Source of the DNA: Miniphocaeibacter massiliensis
GTDB lineage: Bacteria > Bacillota > Clostridia > Tissierellales > Peptoniphilaceae
DNA length: 64,000 bases
Reading direction: 5' to 3'
Assembly (NCBI RefSeq): GCF_900232905.1
Contig: NZ_OCTQ01000003.1
Coordinates: forward strand, 62,001 to 126,000
Below the pieces are notes generated by a model. That model had not been told where the DNA came from, searched no databases, and was given only the letters and a program-made list of their open reading frames with translations. This document shows, piece after piece, positions 18,186 through 26,989 of the stretch; the first letter of the stretch is position 1; every line of letters begins with the position of its first letter. The translations under genes and the position numbers were made by a program.

Positions 18186-18210
18186 AAAAGCGTATAATAT
18201 ATACGCTTTT
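18186..18210 (-). terminator. Terminator after the Na+ symporter
   Basis: Perfect 11-base inverted repeat (18186-18196 and 18200-18210) immediately past the symporter stop, between it and the regulator gene. Confidence 0.8.
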
Positions 18211-19722
18211 TTATAATACTTCTGGATTTCTAGTATCCATTACTATTTTCATTTTTTCTTCATGAGTTAATACTTTATTTTTAGTGCCTAATGATACTAT
18301 CACAATTAAAATTAACGAAATTATTGTCGCTGGAATTGAAGGTCCTTTAAAAGTATTTAATATGAAATTATTAACAGCTGGTATCAATAGAAAAGATATT
18401 CCAAAACCAGTTCCTCCAATAACAGCAGCTAATCCTCCTTGCCATGTGGCTTTTTTCCATAAAGCTCCAACAAACATAGCAACTGAAACTCCAGGTATAA
18501 TTGATCCTATTACATTTGTTATATAACTCATAACATCTTTCGCAAATAATGTTGCAATAAATGCAAGTGCTAAGGTTCCTATTGTTGCAATTCTACTCCA
18601 CAATGTCATTTTCTTTTCCGATATATGTTTTCCTCCTGTTGCTATTGGATAAACATCTGTTAAAAGTATATTTACAGCCGCTATAGCATCTGAATCTCCT
18701 GAAGATAACGTAGCTGATAAACCTGAAATCATAAATATTAATCCTAACATAGGTCCCAATACAGAAGTTGCAATATAAGTAAATGAGAAATCTGGATTAT
18801 TCAATACCTCTGCTGCATTGTTTTTTGTAGCTATTACAAAGGCTGCCATACCTATTAAAGCTGGTAAAAATGAAAATATAAACAATGCAATTCCTGACAT
18901 TTTTAATGCTTTTCCTGCAGACTTATCATCTTTAGATGTGTAAATTCTCAAACGATATGTAGGTGTTCCACCCATAGGTATCGCTATTGAAAATATTAAA
19001 TTTATCAGACCCATTAATCCTAGTGTTTTAATCCCATAAAAGCTTAAATTTCCAACATTTCCCGTAGATGTAATAACTTCTTGAATATTACTCCACCCTC
19101 CAGCTTTTGATAGCGCTGTAAATGTAATTGCAACAAATCCAAAACATATTATTATGAACTGTATAAAGTCTGTCCAAACTACTGCTAAATAACCTCCTAT
19201 TAATATATATATACTAAAACCTAAAACCATTATTAATTTGGCATAAACCATATCTATTCCTGTAATAAATGATAAATATGTAGCCCCACCATTCATATGA
19301 TTGCCTAGCCATATTATTTCTATAACAAACATCATGATAGCCATTACTACTCTCATTTGTTGACTTCCGTTGTAATGATACATAGCTTCTTCAGTCATTG
19401 TATTGAAACCTTTAGAACGTAATTTAACTTTTTTAGTAAACCATACCAATACAAATATACCAATAGCTGCTCCTAAACCATAAGCTGCTCCTGCCCAACC
19501 ACTCTTAAAACCATTTGCTGTTGCCCCTATTGACGACCCTGTTCCTATTAATGTAGCTCCCATAGTTCCAAATATTAGGAATATTGGTAAATTACCACCA
19601 CCATTTAAATAGTTAGACCCTGAGGCTTTTCCTCTAGATGTATACCAGCCAATAAAAATCATTAACGCTGTGTATATTACAAATCCTATCAAAAAAAATG
19701 TAGCATATTTTGTCCCTTCCAT
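18211..19722 (-). CDS. Sodium:solute symporter (SSS family)
   Basis: A 503-residue membrane protein with about 13 hydrophobic segments and the SSS hallmark regions: SNYLNGGGNLP, ATLIGTGSSIGATANG, GGYLAVVWTDFIQ, and SGLSATLSSGDSDAIAAVN, where Ser/Asp residues form the Na+ site. Family members take up sugars, amino acids or organic acids with Na+. Its neighbours (D-aminoacylase, D-threonine aldolase-like enzyme, RidA) suggest import of D-amino acids or their N-acyl forms. GGAGG precedes the start. It diverges from the D-aminoacylase gene across a 274-base gap with repeated motifs. Confidence 0.92.
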   Translation of the reverse strand: MEGTKYATFFLIGFVIYTALMIFIGWYTSRGKASGSNYLNGGGNLPIFLIFGTMGATLIGTGSSIGATANGFKSGWAGAAYGLGAAIGIFVLVWFTKKVKLRSKGFNTMTEEAMYHYNGSQQMRVVMAIMMFVIEIIWLGNHMNGGATYLSFITGIDMVYAKLIMVLGFSIYILIGGYLAVVWTDFIQFIIICFGFVAITFTALSKAGGWSNIQEVITSTGNVGNLSFYGIKTLGLMGLINLIFSIAIPMGGTPTYRLRIYTSKDDKSAGKALKMSGIALFIFSFLPALIGMAAFVIATKNNAAEVLNNPDFSFTYIATSVLGPMLGLIFMISGLSATLSSGDSDAIAAVNILLTDVYPIATGGKHISEKKMTLWSRIATIGTLALAFIATLFAKDVMSYITNVIGSIIPGVSVAMFVGALWKKATWQGGLAAVIGGTGFGISFLLIPAVNNFILNTFKGPSIPATIISLILIVIVSLGTKNKVLTHEEKMKIVMDTRNPEVL

Positions 19723-19753
19723 TTTAAACCTCCTAAATTTAATAAATAAGCTT

Positions 19754-19947
19754 ACAAAATATTTTTTTGTTTATATTCTAAATTACCAAAAAATATTTTT
19801 GTGTAATTTAATTGACTTAATTCTATAACGTTATCATTAATTTTGTCAAGTCCGTTGTTTTTTTGTATAATCTAGTTATTTTAATACTTTATTGTATTTT
19901 TATTGTTTTTTTGTTATTATTAATTTATGCAAAATATTTTTTTGGTA
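19754..19947. repeat. Repeated CAAAATATTTTTTTG-type motif, candidate operators
   Basis: Three close copies of a 15-16-base motif lie between the diverging symporter and D-aminoacylase genes: 19755-19769 (plus), 19786-19801 (minus) and 19930-19945 (plus). The latter two share a GG at the same end. A weaker copy, TATATTTTTTTTGG, lies near 19972. They could be binding sites for the YheO-like regulator, although low-complexity sequence is a possible cause. Confidence 0.45.
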
Positions 19948-19996
19948 GTTTACTAATTTTTTTTTAGTATATTTTTTTTGGTAAGGAGTGAAAATT

Positions 19997-21595
19997 ATGA
20001 TCCAACTTTTAATAAAAAATGGTTTTATAATAGATGGTACTAATTCTAAAGGATATATCGCTGATATTGCTGTAAACGATGGCAAAATAGTACAAATAGA
20101 TAAATCTATTAATATAGAGGCTGTAACAACTATTGATGCAAATAATAAGATTGTTTCTCCAGGTTTCATAGATGCTCATAGGCATAGTGATGCATTTGCA
20201 TTTAAAGATAATTATGGTGAAATACAAATCAGACAAGGAATTACTACTACAATAAATGGTAATTGTGGATTAAGTGTTGTTCCATGTCCAAATAAGTGGA
20301 AAGATGAAATTTACAGTTATCTAAGTCCTATAATAGGCTCTGTTCCTAAAGATATAAATTTTGAAACATTTTCAGAATACTTGGATGAATTGGAAAAACT
20401 AAATTTGCCTATAAACTTTGGAATGCATGTAGGAAACGGGACTCTAAGAATGGCAGTTAATGGTTTTAATAAAGGGGAATTAACTGATGAACAGTATGGT
20501 AATTTACATATTTTTCTAAATGATGCCATTAATTCTGGAGCTTTTGGAGTGTCTATGGGAATAGTATATATGCCTGAAAACATGTATGATTTTAATGGAA
20601 TTATAAAGGCACTAGAGCCTATAAGAAATAAAAATATTCCATTAGTTACTCACATTAGAGGCGAAGGAGATTTACTAGTTACTTCTTTAAAAGAAGTAAT
20701 TTCTATAGCTAAAGAATTAAATGTTCCTTTGCATATAAGCCACTACAAATGTGTTGGTCCTCATAACTGGGGACATCTTTTAAATAAAGCTACTGAAGTT
20801 ATTAACGAAGCTCAAAATGAAGGTATGAAAATTACTGCTGATATTTATCCTTGGACTGCAGGTTCTACTCAATTGGTACAATTACTACCTCCTGAATTTT
20901 TAGAAGGAGGACATGAAAAAACTATAGAAAGGCTCAAGAATCCTATAAAAAGAGCTACGTGTAAAAATATTTTAGAAAATAAACAAGAATATTTTGAAAA
21001 TTTACTTTATTCTGTTGGTTGGCACTCAATTATGATTACAACTGTCCAGACAGAAAAAAATCAACAATTTATTGGAAAGAAAGTTAGTGAAATAGCTGAA
21101 GAACTCGGAAAAGATCCTTATGATGTGGCATTTGATTTACTAATAGAAGAAGATTTAAATATATCAATGGTTAATTTTATAGTATGTGAAGAAGATATTG
21201 AAACTATTTTAAAATATCCTTTTACTTCTATAATATCTGATTCTATATATCCTGATGGAGGTCTTCCTCATCCACGTCAAATTGGAACTCACGCAAAAGT
21301 CTTACAAGAATATGTAAAAGAAAAAAATATTTTAAATTTAGAAGAGGCTATTTATAAAATGACTTATTTCCCAGCTAAAATTTTCGGTATTGAAAATAAG
21401 GGAAGAATAAAAGAAGGCTATGATGCTGATTTGTTAATATTTGATTTAGATAACATTGAAAATCATGCAAATTATATTAATCCTACTATCTCCCCAACAG
21501 GTTTTGACTATGTTTTTCTATCTGGAGAATTGACAAATAAATCTGATACATTTATCAACACTGGACTTGGCAAAGTTTTAAGACATAAATTGTAA
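19997..21595 (+). CDS. N-acyl-D-amino-acid deacylase (D-aminoacylase)
   Basis: This amidohydrolase-superfamily enzyme releases D-amino acids from N-acyl-D-amino acids. I start it at the ATG at 19997, because a GTG three codons earlier lies inside the AAGGAG site. The 532-residue protein has the N-terminal metal motif GFIDAHRHSD, then NCGLSVVP, VTHIRGEGD, LHISHYKC and the C-terminal SDSIYPDGGLPHPRQIGTHAK, which is distinctive of the D-aminoacylase group. A C-terminal beta-sandwich closes the fold (GYDADLLIFD). It is divergent from the Na+ symporter and is followed by RidA, fitting a pathway from imported acylated D-amino acids to imine intermediates. Confidence 0.93.
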   Translation: MIQLLIKNGFIIDGTNSKGYIADIAVNDGKIVQIDKSINIEAVTTIDANNKIVSPGFIDAHRHSDAFAFKDNYGEIQIRQGITTTINGNCGLSVVPCPNKWKDEIYSYLSPIIGSVPKDINFETFSEYLDELEKLNLPINFGMHVGNGTLRMAVNGFNKGELTDEQYGNLHIFLNDAINSGAFGVSMGIVYMPENMYDFNGIIKALEPIRNKNIPLVTHIRGEGDLLVTSLKEVISIAKELNVPLHISHYKCVGPHNWGHLLNKATEVINEAQNEGMKITADIYPWTAGSTQLVQLLPPEFLEGGHEKTIERLKNPIKRATCKNILENKQEYFENLLYSVGWHSIMITTVQTEKNQQFIGKKVSEIAEELGKDPYDVAFDLLIEEDLNISMVNFIVCEEDIETILKYPFTSIISDSIYPDGGLPHPRQIGTHAKVLQEYVKEKNILNLEEAIYKMTYFPAKIFGIENKGRIKEGYDADLLIFDLDNIENHANYINPTISPTGFDYVFLSGELTNKSDTFINTGLGKVLRHKL

Positions 21596-21731
21596 AATTT
21601 GAATCATATCTTCTAAAGATATTTTTAACTCAAAAATAATTACTATTCTTATATTAGTAAGTTTAGAAAATATAATTTGCCAACATTTAATATACTTTTT
21701 AATAAAAAATAATATGATAGGAGAAAAAAAT

Positions 21732-22196
21732 ATGAATGTTTATGAAAATTTAAAAAAATTAGGTTATTCGTTGCCTAAGGCGCCTGCTAAAGGAGGACTT
21801 TATGCCCCTATTAAAGAGTTTGGAAATAATTTAGCTTATGTTTCTGGCTGTGGTCCACAATGTGTAAATAAAGATGTTTTAACTGGTAAAATTGGAGGAG
21901 AATTAACTGAAATACAAGGCAAAGAAGCTGCTGAAAGATGTATATTAAATGTATTATCTGTTATTGATGATAAAATAGGAGATTTGAATAAAATTAAATC
22001 ATTTGTTAAGTTACTTGTTTTTGTTTCAAGTGAAGATAATTTTTTCAATCAACCTCAAGTAGCAGATACAGCTTCTAAGTTATTAAAAGATATTTTTGGA
22101 GAAGAAATAGGAATTTCTTCAAGATCTGCTATAGGAGTTAATGTTCTTCCTGGAAATATTCCTGTAGAAATTGAAGCTTTAATAGAATTAATTTAG
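21732..22196 (+). CDS. RidA family enamine/imine deaminase
   Basis: RidA proteins hydrolyse reactive enamine/imine intermediates released by PLP amino-acid enzymes. The start is set at 21732 because AGGAG lies at 21719-21723, inside the longer frame. The 154-residue protein keeps the key arginine in SSRSAIGVNVLPGNIPVEIEA, which binds the substrate carboxylate, and the glutamate near the C-terminus. It belongs to the slightly longer RidA branch. It follows the D-aminoacylase gene after 136 bases, which fits clean-up after a PLP dehydratase or aldolase acting on D-amino acids. Confidence 0.92.
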   Translation: MNVYENLKKLGYSLPKAPAKGGLYAPIKEFGNNLAYVSGCGPQCVNKDVLTGKIGGELTEIQGKEAAERCILNVLSVIDDKIGDLNKIKSFVKLLVFVSSEDNFFNQPQVADTASKLLKDIFGEEIGISSRSAIGVNVLPGNIPVEIEALIELI

Positions 22197-22407
22197 AAAA
22201 TATATTAGTTTATAATATAAATTTAATTATATTCTTACTTTGCCTTTTATTTTGTATTTGAATTAAATAATTTAGGTGTTTTATCCTTTATATTTATATT
22301 TATATTTATAAGTTTTTCTTGTAGTATAAATTATTATAAACTTTATATTTTTCGCAAAAAGATAATCACATAAATTTATATATTATGATATAATTATATA
22401 CTAATAT

Positions 22408-22435
22408 AAGCCCACGCTGCTTAGCTTGGGCTTTT
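22408..22435 (+). terminator. Terminator between ridA and cysE
   Basis: GC-rich hairpin AAGCCCA / TGGGCTT with an extra GCT/AGC inner stem (22408-22433) and a TTTT tail. A TATAAT lies at 22389-22394 just upstream. If that promoter is used, the hairpin would act as an attenuator for cysE; otherwise it ends the ridA transcript. Confidence 0.75.
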
Positions 22436-22469
22436 ATTGTACAAAAATTTAATTTAAAGGATTGTTTAT

Positions 22470-23018
22470 ATGAGTTTTTTTAAAAAAAGAATTTTAGAAG
22501 CAAAATATATATTAAAAAATGACCCTGCTTGTAAAAATTTATTTGAAGCTATGTTTTTATATCCTTCTATAAAAGCAATAATGTCTCACCATAGAGCTAA
22601 ATATTTTTATAAAAAAGGTTATACTACTTTAGCTAGGTGGATATCTCAAAGAGCTAGGCATAAAACAGGTATAGAAATTCATCCTGGTGCTACTATTGGA
22701 GAAAATGTTTTTATAGACCACGGTGCTGGCGTTGTTATTGGAGAAACAGCTATTGTCGGTGATAGAGTCACTATTTACCACGGTGTTACCCTTGGTGGAA
22801 CTGGCAAAGTTAAAAATAGAAAAAGACACCCTACTATAGAACATGATGTAATTATAGGAACTGGAGCTACTATCCTTGGTGATGTTATTATTGGAAGCCA
22901 TTGTAAAATAGGTGCTGGAGCTTTAGTTCTACATGATATTCCTGCAGATACAACTGCTGTTGGAATGCCTGTAAGAATTATTGAGCATGGTCCAGATTAT
23001 GTATTTGAAGAAGATTAA
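22470..23018 (+). CDS. cysE: Serine O-acetyltransferase
   Basis: The enzyme acetylates serine with acetyl-CoA to O-acetylserine, the precursor of cysteine. It is a left-handed beta-helix protein with hexapeptide repeats (IEIHPGATIGENVFIDHGAGVV, GDRVTIYHGVTLGGTGK) and catalytic His in IDHGAG and YHGVTLGG. At 182 residues it is the short form, with a reduced N-terminal helical domain. No cysK lies beside it. Cysteine demand from the thiol operon (6.3-8.1 kb) gives it an obvious role in this cell. Confidence 0.93.
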   Translation: MSFFKKRILEAKYILKNDPACKNLFEAMFLYPSIKAIMSHHRAKYFYKKGYTTLARWISQRARHKTGIEIHPGATIGENVFIDHGAGVVIGETAIVGDRVTIYHGVTLGGTGKVKNRKRHPTIEHDVIIGTGATILGDVIIGSHCKIGAGALVLHDIPADTTAVGMPVRIIEHGPDYVFEED

Positions 23019-23025
23019 CCATAAG

Positions 23026-23049
23026 TTATCCACAAATAATTGTGTATAA
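23026..23049. other. Inverted pair of DnaA boxes away from oriC
   Basis: TTATCCACA (23026-23034) and the complement of TTATACACA (23041-23049) face each other with six bases between. They lie in the gap between converging cysE and sigma-factor genes, about 8 kb from the origin clusters. Confidence 0.7.
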
Positions 23050-23069
23050 CTTTACTTAATTATAAAAAA

Positions 23070-23094
23070 GAAGAAACTAAGCATTAGTTTCTTC
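23070..23094. terminator. Terminator at the end of the gyrase/sigma operon
   Basis: Inverted repeat (arms 23070-23080 and 23084-23094) overlapping the last codons of the sigma gene, with six T on the minus strand. It ends the leftward transcript that may start at dnaA. Confidence 0.8.
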
Positions 23095-23847
23095 CATTTC
23101 ATTTCTAAATTTTTCTATTATCTTTTTTTCCATTCTTGATACTGTCATTTGGCTAATATTTAATTCCTTAGCTATTGAAACTTGAGTTTTCTTTTCAAAA
23201 TATCTATCTATTAAAATTTTCTTTTCTAGCTCATTTAAATTTTTCATTACACCATCAATAAAATCTCTCATTTCAATTTTAGCAAAATCTTCATCTTCTT
23301 GACCAATTAAATCTTGAAGATTTACTTCTCTATCTTCATTTTGTGAATCCAACGAAACATCTAAAGATTGTGGAGCATATACTCTACTTCCCTCCAATGC
23401 TTCTATTACTTCTTCTTCTGTAATATTTAAATATTCTGCAATATCTTGAATTGTTGGAGATTTTTGCAAAAGTTGACTAAGGTGAGTCTTTGCATTATTA
23501 ACTTTTTTAGATAGTTCTTGTATTCTTCTAGGAACTCTTATTACCCAACCTTTATCTCTAAAGTATTTTTTTATTTCACCCACTATTGTCGGAGTAGCAT
23601 AACTAGAAAATTCAAAACCTTTTGATATATCATACCTTTCTATTGCTAATATCAATCCAATACTGGCTACTTGAAATAGATCATCGTATTCTATCCCTTT
23701 GTTTACATATTTTTTTGCCAAGATTTCCGCAATATACAAGTTCTTTTCTATTAATATGTCTCTTGTTTTTTTATCTCTATTTTTAGAATATTCCTCAAAC
23801 AACTTTTTTATTTCTTTTTGTTCTGCTTGTTTGCTATCATTATTCAT
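23077..23847 (-). CDS. SigB/SigF/SigG-type RNA polymerase sigma factor
   Basis: The 256-residue protein has sigma-70 regions 2 to 4. Region 2 holds YDDLFQVASIGLILAIERYD and FSSYATPTIVGEIKKYFRDKGW, region 3 VPRRIQELSKKV, and region 4 the helix-turn-helix VSIAKELNISQMTVSRMEKKI. The SigB/F/G subgroup is controlled by RsbW/SpoIIAB-type anti-sigma factors, and the two upstream genes are such a pair. In a coccus with no sporulation gene in view, a general-stress role like SigB is more likely than a sporulation role. The gene starts one base after the anti-sigma stop. Confidence 0.93.
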   Translation of the reverse strand: MNNDSKQAEQKEIKKLFEEYSKNRDKKTRDILIEKNLYIAEILAKKYVNKGIEYDDLFQVASIGLILAIERYDISKGFEFSSYATPTIVGEIKKYFRDKGWVIRVPRRIQELSKKVNNAKTHLSQLLQKSPTIQDIAEYLNITEEEVIEALEGSRVYAPQSLDVSLDSQNEDREVNLQDLIGQEDEDFAKIEMRDFIDGVMKNLNELEKKILIDRYFEKKTQVSIAKELNISQMTVSRMEKKIIEKFRNEMEETNA

Positions 23848-23848
23848 T

Positions 23849-24208
23849 TTAATTTACCTTTAAACTCTTTGAAAGATATATTTTATTTTCTTCAAATAAA
23901 ACTTCATCCATTAAAGATTCTAGTATCATTTTTGCAAATTCGTCGGAACTATTATCTACTATTTCTTTATCTCTTATATTTTCATTTATAACATTAATTT
24001 CTATTTTATTATCACTTAAAATAAATTCAACCTCTGTTGTCTTAGATAGATTTAATTGATAGTTCATAGCTTCACTAACAGAAACTTTTATATCTTCAAT
24101 TTCCTCTACGTTAAAATTTATTCTGCTAGCTATAAAAGATGAATTTAATCTTACTAATGAAATATTTTCTGAAATATTTTCTATTGTTAATTTATATATT
24201 TTGGACAT
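23849..24208 (-). CDS. RsbW/SpoIIAB-like anti-sigma factor with degenerate kinase motifs
   Basis: This 119-residue protein aligns with the histidine-kinase-like ATPase fold of SpoIIAB/RsbW (usually 140-160 residues). FIASRINFNVEEIEDIKVSVSEA aligns column by column with the SpoIIAB N-terminus, so Glu46 is kept but the magnesium-binding Asn50 is replaced by Tyr50. The DxGxG loop and the second glycine loop are missing; the segment reads NENIRDKEIVDNSSDEF. It may bind the sigma factor without being an active kinase. It lies between the STAS antagonist (3-base gap) and the sigma gene (1-base gap), the standard rsbV-rsbW-sigB order. Confidence 0.8.
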   Translation of the reverse strand: MSKIYKLTIENISENISLVRLNSSFIASRINFNVEEIEDIKVSVSEAMNYQLNLSKTTEVEFILSDNKIEINVINENIRDKEIVDNSSDEFAKMILESLMDEVLFEENKIYLSKSLKVN

Positions 24209-24211
24209 TCT

Positions 24212-24520
24212 CTACTCCATTATATTAAATACTTTATCTAACTCTGTTATTTCAAATATTTTTTTAACATTAGATTTCATATTTATTATAGTAATTTTAT
24301 TATTTTCTTCTTTTACTTTATTGTATATACTAATTAAGCTTCCTAACCCTGTTGAATCTATAAATTCTAATTTATTAGCATCTATTACTATATTCTTAGG
24401 AGTAGTTAAACTCTTAAGAACCTCAGTTTTAAAATCTTCACTTGAATATGCATCTAAATCTCCTGTTAGATTTACAATTAAATCTTCTTGATCTTCAGAA
24501 ATTTTATAGTTTAACTTCAT
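24212..24520 (-). CDS. STAS-domain anti-sigma factor antagonist (RsbV/SpoIIAA-like)
   Basis: The 102-residue STAS protein has the family's phosphorylation loop FIDSTGLGSL with Ser56 as the site. In the known partner-switch its unphosphorylated form binds the anti-sigma factor and frees the sigma factor. It starts 9 bases after gyrA with an AGGAGGAGC site, so it is in one unit with gyrase. The intact serine contrasts with the degenerate kinase next door. Confidence 0.92.
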   Translation of the reverse strand: MKLNYKISEDQEDLIVNLTGDLDAYSSEDFKTEVLKSLTTPKNIVIDANKLEFIDSTGLGSLISIYNKVKEENNKITIINMKSNVKKIFEITELDKVFNIME

Positions 24521-24529
24521 TAGCTCCTC

Positions 24530-26980
24530 CTATTTTTTATCTTCTATGTTTTCCACATCTTCCACATATTTTGTAACCGCTACTATTTGGTCATCATCAT
24601 TTTTAACATCTTTGATCTTAACGCCCATAGTATCTCTTCCTTTAGTTGATATATCTCTAACATTAAGTCTTATTATATCACTCTTAGCTGACATTAATAT
24701 TATTTCATCTTCCATAGATACTAATTTTGCAGATATTAAATTTCCTGTTCTCTTAGAGATTTTATAAGTTTTTACACCTTTACCACCTCTATTTTGAACT
24801 TTGTAATTTTTTATAGTAGTTTTCTTTCCATATCCATTTTCTGAAACAACTAGTAAATAATCATTATCTTCGATAATATCCATAGCTACAACACTATCAT
24901 TAGGTGCTAAGCTTATACCTTTAACACCTTGTGCAGATCTTCCTATTGGTCTTATTGCATTTATTTTAAATCTAATAGACAACCCATTTTGTGTAACTAT
25001 CATTGCTTGATCATCTTTTATAATTGAACGAACAGATATTAATTCGTCATCTTCTTTTAGTGTCAAAGCTATTAATCCAGATTTTCTTAAATTTTTAAAT
25101 AAATCTAATCTAACTTTTTTAACAAGACCTTCTTTTGTAGCCATAAACAAGTAAGTATTCTCATCAAATGATTTAAATGGTATTGCAGCCTGTACTTTCT
25201 CATTTTTAGATATTTGTAGTAAGTTTATAATTGCATGACCTCTAGCTTGTCTTTTTCCTTCTGGTATTTCATATGCTTTTAGACTGTAAACTCTACCTTT
25301 ATTTGTAAAGAATAATATTGTGCTGTGTGTTGATGTTATAAATAGTGTTTCAACAAAATCATCTTCTTTTGTTGTTAATCCCATTACTCCTTTTCCACCT
25401 CTATTTTGTACTTTGTAGGAGTCTGCTGGAATTCTTTTTACATAACCTTGTTTAGTTAGAGTTATCAATACATCTTCTTCTTCTATTAATTCTTCTATAT
25501 CAATATCATTAAATGAAGGCTTTATTTCACTTCTTCTCTTATCACCAAATTTTTCTTTTATTTCTATTAATTCTGTTTTTATAATATTTAATAATAGCTC
25601 TTCATTTGATAAAATTTCTTTTAATCTAGCAATTTCTTTAATTAATTCTTCATATTCTTCTTGTAGTTTTTCTCTTTCAAGACCTTGAAGTCTTCTAAGT
25701 CTCATATCTAAAATTGCTTGTGCTTGAATTTCTGAAAAAGCAAATTTTTCCATTAGTTTTTCTAATGCATCTGAATATGAAGTTCTTATAATGTGAATAA
25801 TTTCGTCTATATTGTCTATTGCCTTTAATAATCCTTCAACTATATGAGCTCTAGCTTCTGCTTTATCTAACTCAAATTTAGTTCTTCTAGTTACAACTTC
25901 TTCTTGATGCTCTACATAAAATGATATTAATTCTTTTAAATTAAGTACTTTTGGAACACCTTTTACAAGAGCTAAATTTATGATACCAAAAGTCACTTGC
26001 ATTTGTGTATGTTTATATAAGTTATTTAAAACTATTTGAGCATTAGCATCTCTTTTTAGTTCTATTACAATTTTTAAACCTTTTCTTCCAGATTCATCTC
26101 TTAAATCTGATATTCCTTCAATTCTTTTTTCTTTTACAAGTTCAGCTATTTTTATGATTAAATTAGATTTATTTACTTGATATGGTATTTCTGTTACAAC
26201 TATTCTCTCTCTATTTTTATGTTCTTCTATTTCTGCAACAGCTCTTATTATAACTTTACCTCGACCAGTATTATAGGCATTTCTTATTCCTTCTTTTCCC
26301 ATAATATGAGCACCTGTAGGAAAATCTGGCCCTTTTATAATTCCATTTAATTCTTCAATCGTTATATCTCTATTGTCTATATATTCAACTATTCCATCTA
26401 TTACTTCACTTAAGTTGTGAGGTGCCATATTTGTTGCCATACCTACAGCAATCCCCGCAGAACCATTTACTAGTAAATTTGGAAATCTGGCTGGGAGTAC
26501 AACTGGTTCTTTTTCTCTACCATCATAGTTATCTTGAAAATCAACTGTATTTTTATTAATATCTCTTAGCATTTCTAAACATAGTTTAGCCATTCTAAGC
26601 TCTGTGTATCTTGGTGCAGCTGCTCCATCTCCATCAATAGAACCAAAGTTACCTTGACCTTGTACAAGAGGGTATCTCATATTGAAATCTTGTGCAAGTC
26701 TTACAGTTGCATCATAAATGGCTGAATCTCCATGAGGATGGTACTTACCCATTACCTCCCCTACAAGTCTTGCTGATTTACTAAAGGATTTATCTGGAAA
26801 TAAGCCTTGTTCTTGCATACCAAATATTATTCTTCTATGGACAGGCTTCAATCCGTCTCTTACATCTGGTAAAGCACGAGAAACTATAACGCTCATGGAG
26901 TAATCCAGATATGATTTTCTCATTTCATTATTTATATCAACATCTATTATATTGTCATGTTTTTGTATTATATCTGACAT
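24530..26980 (-). CDS. gyrA: DNA gyrase subunit A
   Basis: GyrA supplies the DNA-breaking and rejoining part of gyrase. The 816-residue protein has the N-terminal breakage domain ([25 protein letters not shown]), the catalytic tyrosine in [12 protein letters not shown], and the C-terminal beta-pinwheel with the gyrase box QNRGGKG, seen twice (in [12 protein letters not shown] and again near the end). The quinolone region reads [18 protein letters not shown], with the wild-type Ser and Asp present. It begins 10 bases after gyrB in the dnaA-gyrA series. Confidence 0.97.
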   Translation of the reverse strand: MSDIIQKHDNIIDVDINNEMRKSYLDYSMSVIVSRALPDVRDGLKPVHRRIIFGMQEQGLFPDKSFSKSARLVGEVMGKYHPHGDSAIYDATVRLAQDFNMRYPLVQGQGNFGSIDGDGAAAPRYTELRMAKLCLEMLRDINKNTVDFQDNYDGREKEPVVLPARFPNLLVNGSAGIAVGMATNMAPHNLSEVIDGIVEYIDNRDITIEELNGIIKGPDFPTGAHIMGKEGIRNAYNTGRGKVIIRAVAEIEEHKNRERIVVTEIPYQVNKSNLIIKIAELVKEKRIEGISDLRDESGRKGLKIVIELKRDANAQIVLNNLYKHTQMQVTFGIINLALVKGVPKVLNLKELISFYVEHQEEVVTRRTKFELDKAEARAHIVEGLLKAIDNIDEIIHIIRTSYSDALEKLMEKFAFSEIQAQAILDMRLRRLQGLEREKLQEEYEELIKEIARLKEILSNEELLLNIIKTELIEIKEKFGDKRRSEIKPSFNDIDIEELIEEEDVLITLTKQGYVKRIPADSYKVQNRGGKGVMGLTTKEDDFVETLFITSTHSTILFFTNKGRVYSLKAYEIPEGKRQARGHAIINLLQISKNEKVQAAIPFKSFDENTYLFMATKEGLVKKVRLDLFKNLRKSGLIALTLKEDDELISVRSIIKDDQAMIVTQNGLSIRFKINAIRPIGRSAQGVKGISLAPNDSVVAMDIIEDNDYLLVVSENGYGKKTTIKNYKVQNRGGKGVKTYKISKRTGNLISAKLVSMEDEIILMSAKSDIIRLNVRDISTKGRDTMGVKIKDVKNDDDQIVAVTKYVEDVENIEDKK

Positions 26981-26989
26981 TCTTTCCTC

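Noticed and set aside
19741-19996. Insertion-sequence ends in the A/T-rich repeats
   Set aside because: No transposase, no target duplication and the copies are short and of mixed orientation; operators or low complexity fit better.
22197-22469. T-box or cysteine riboswitch ahead of cysE
   Set aside because: I see no T-box motif, stem I or other known aptamer block, only a simple terminator hairpin.
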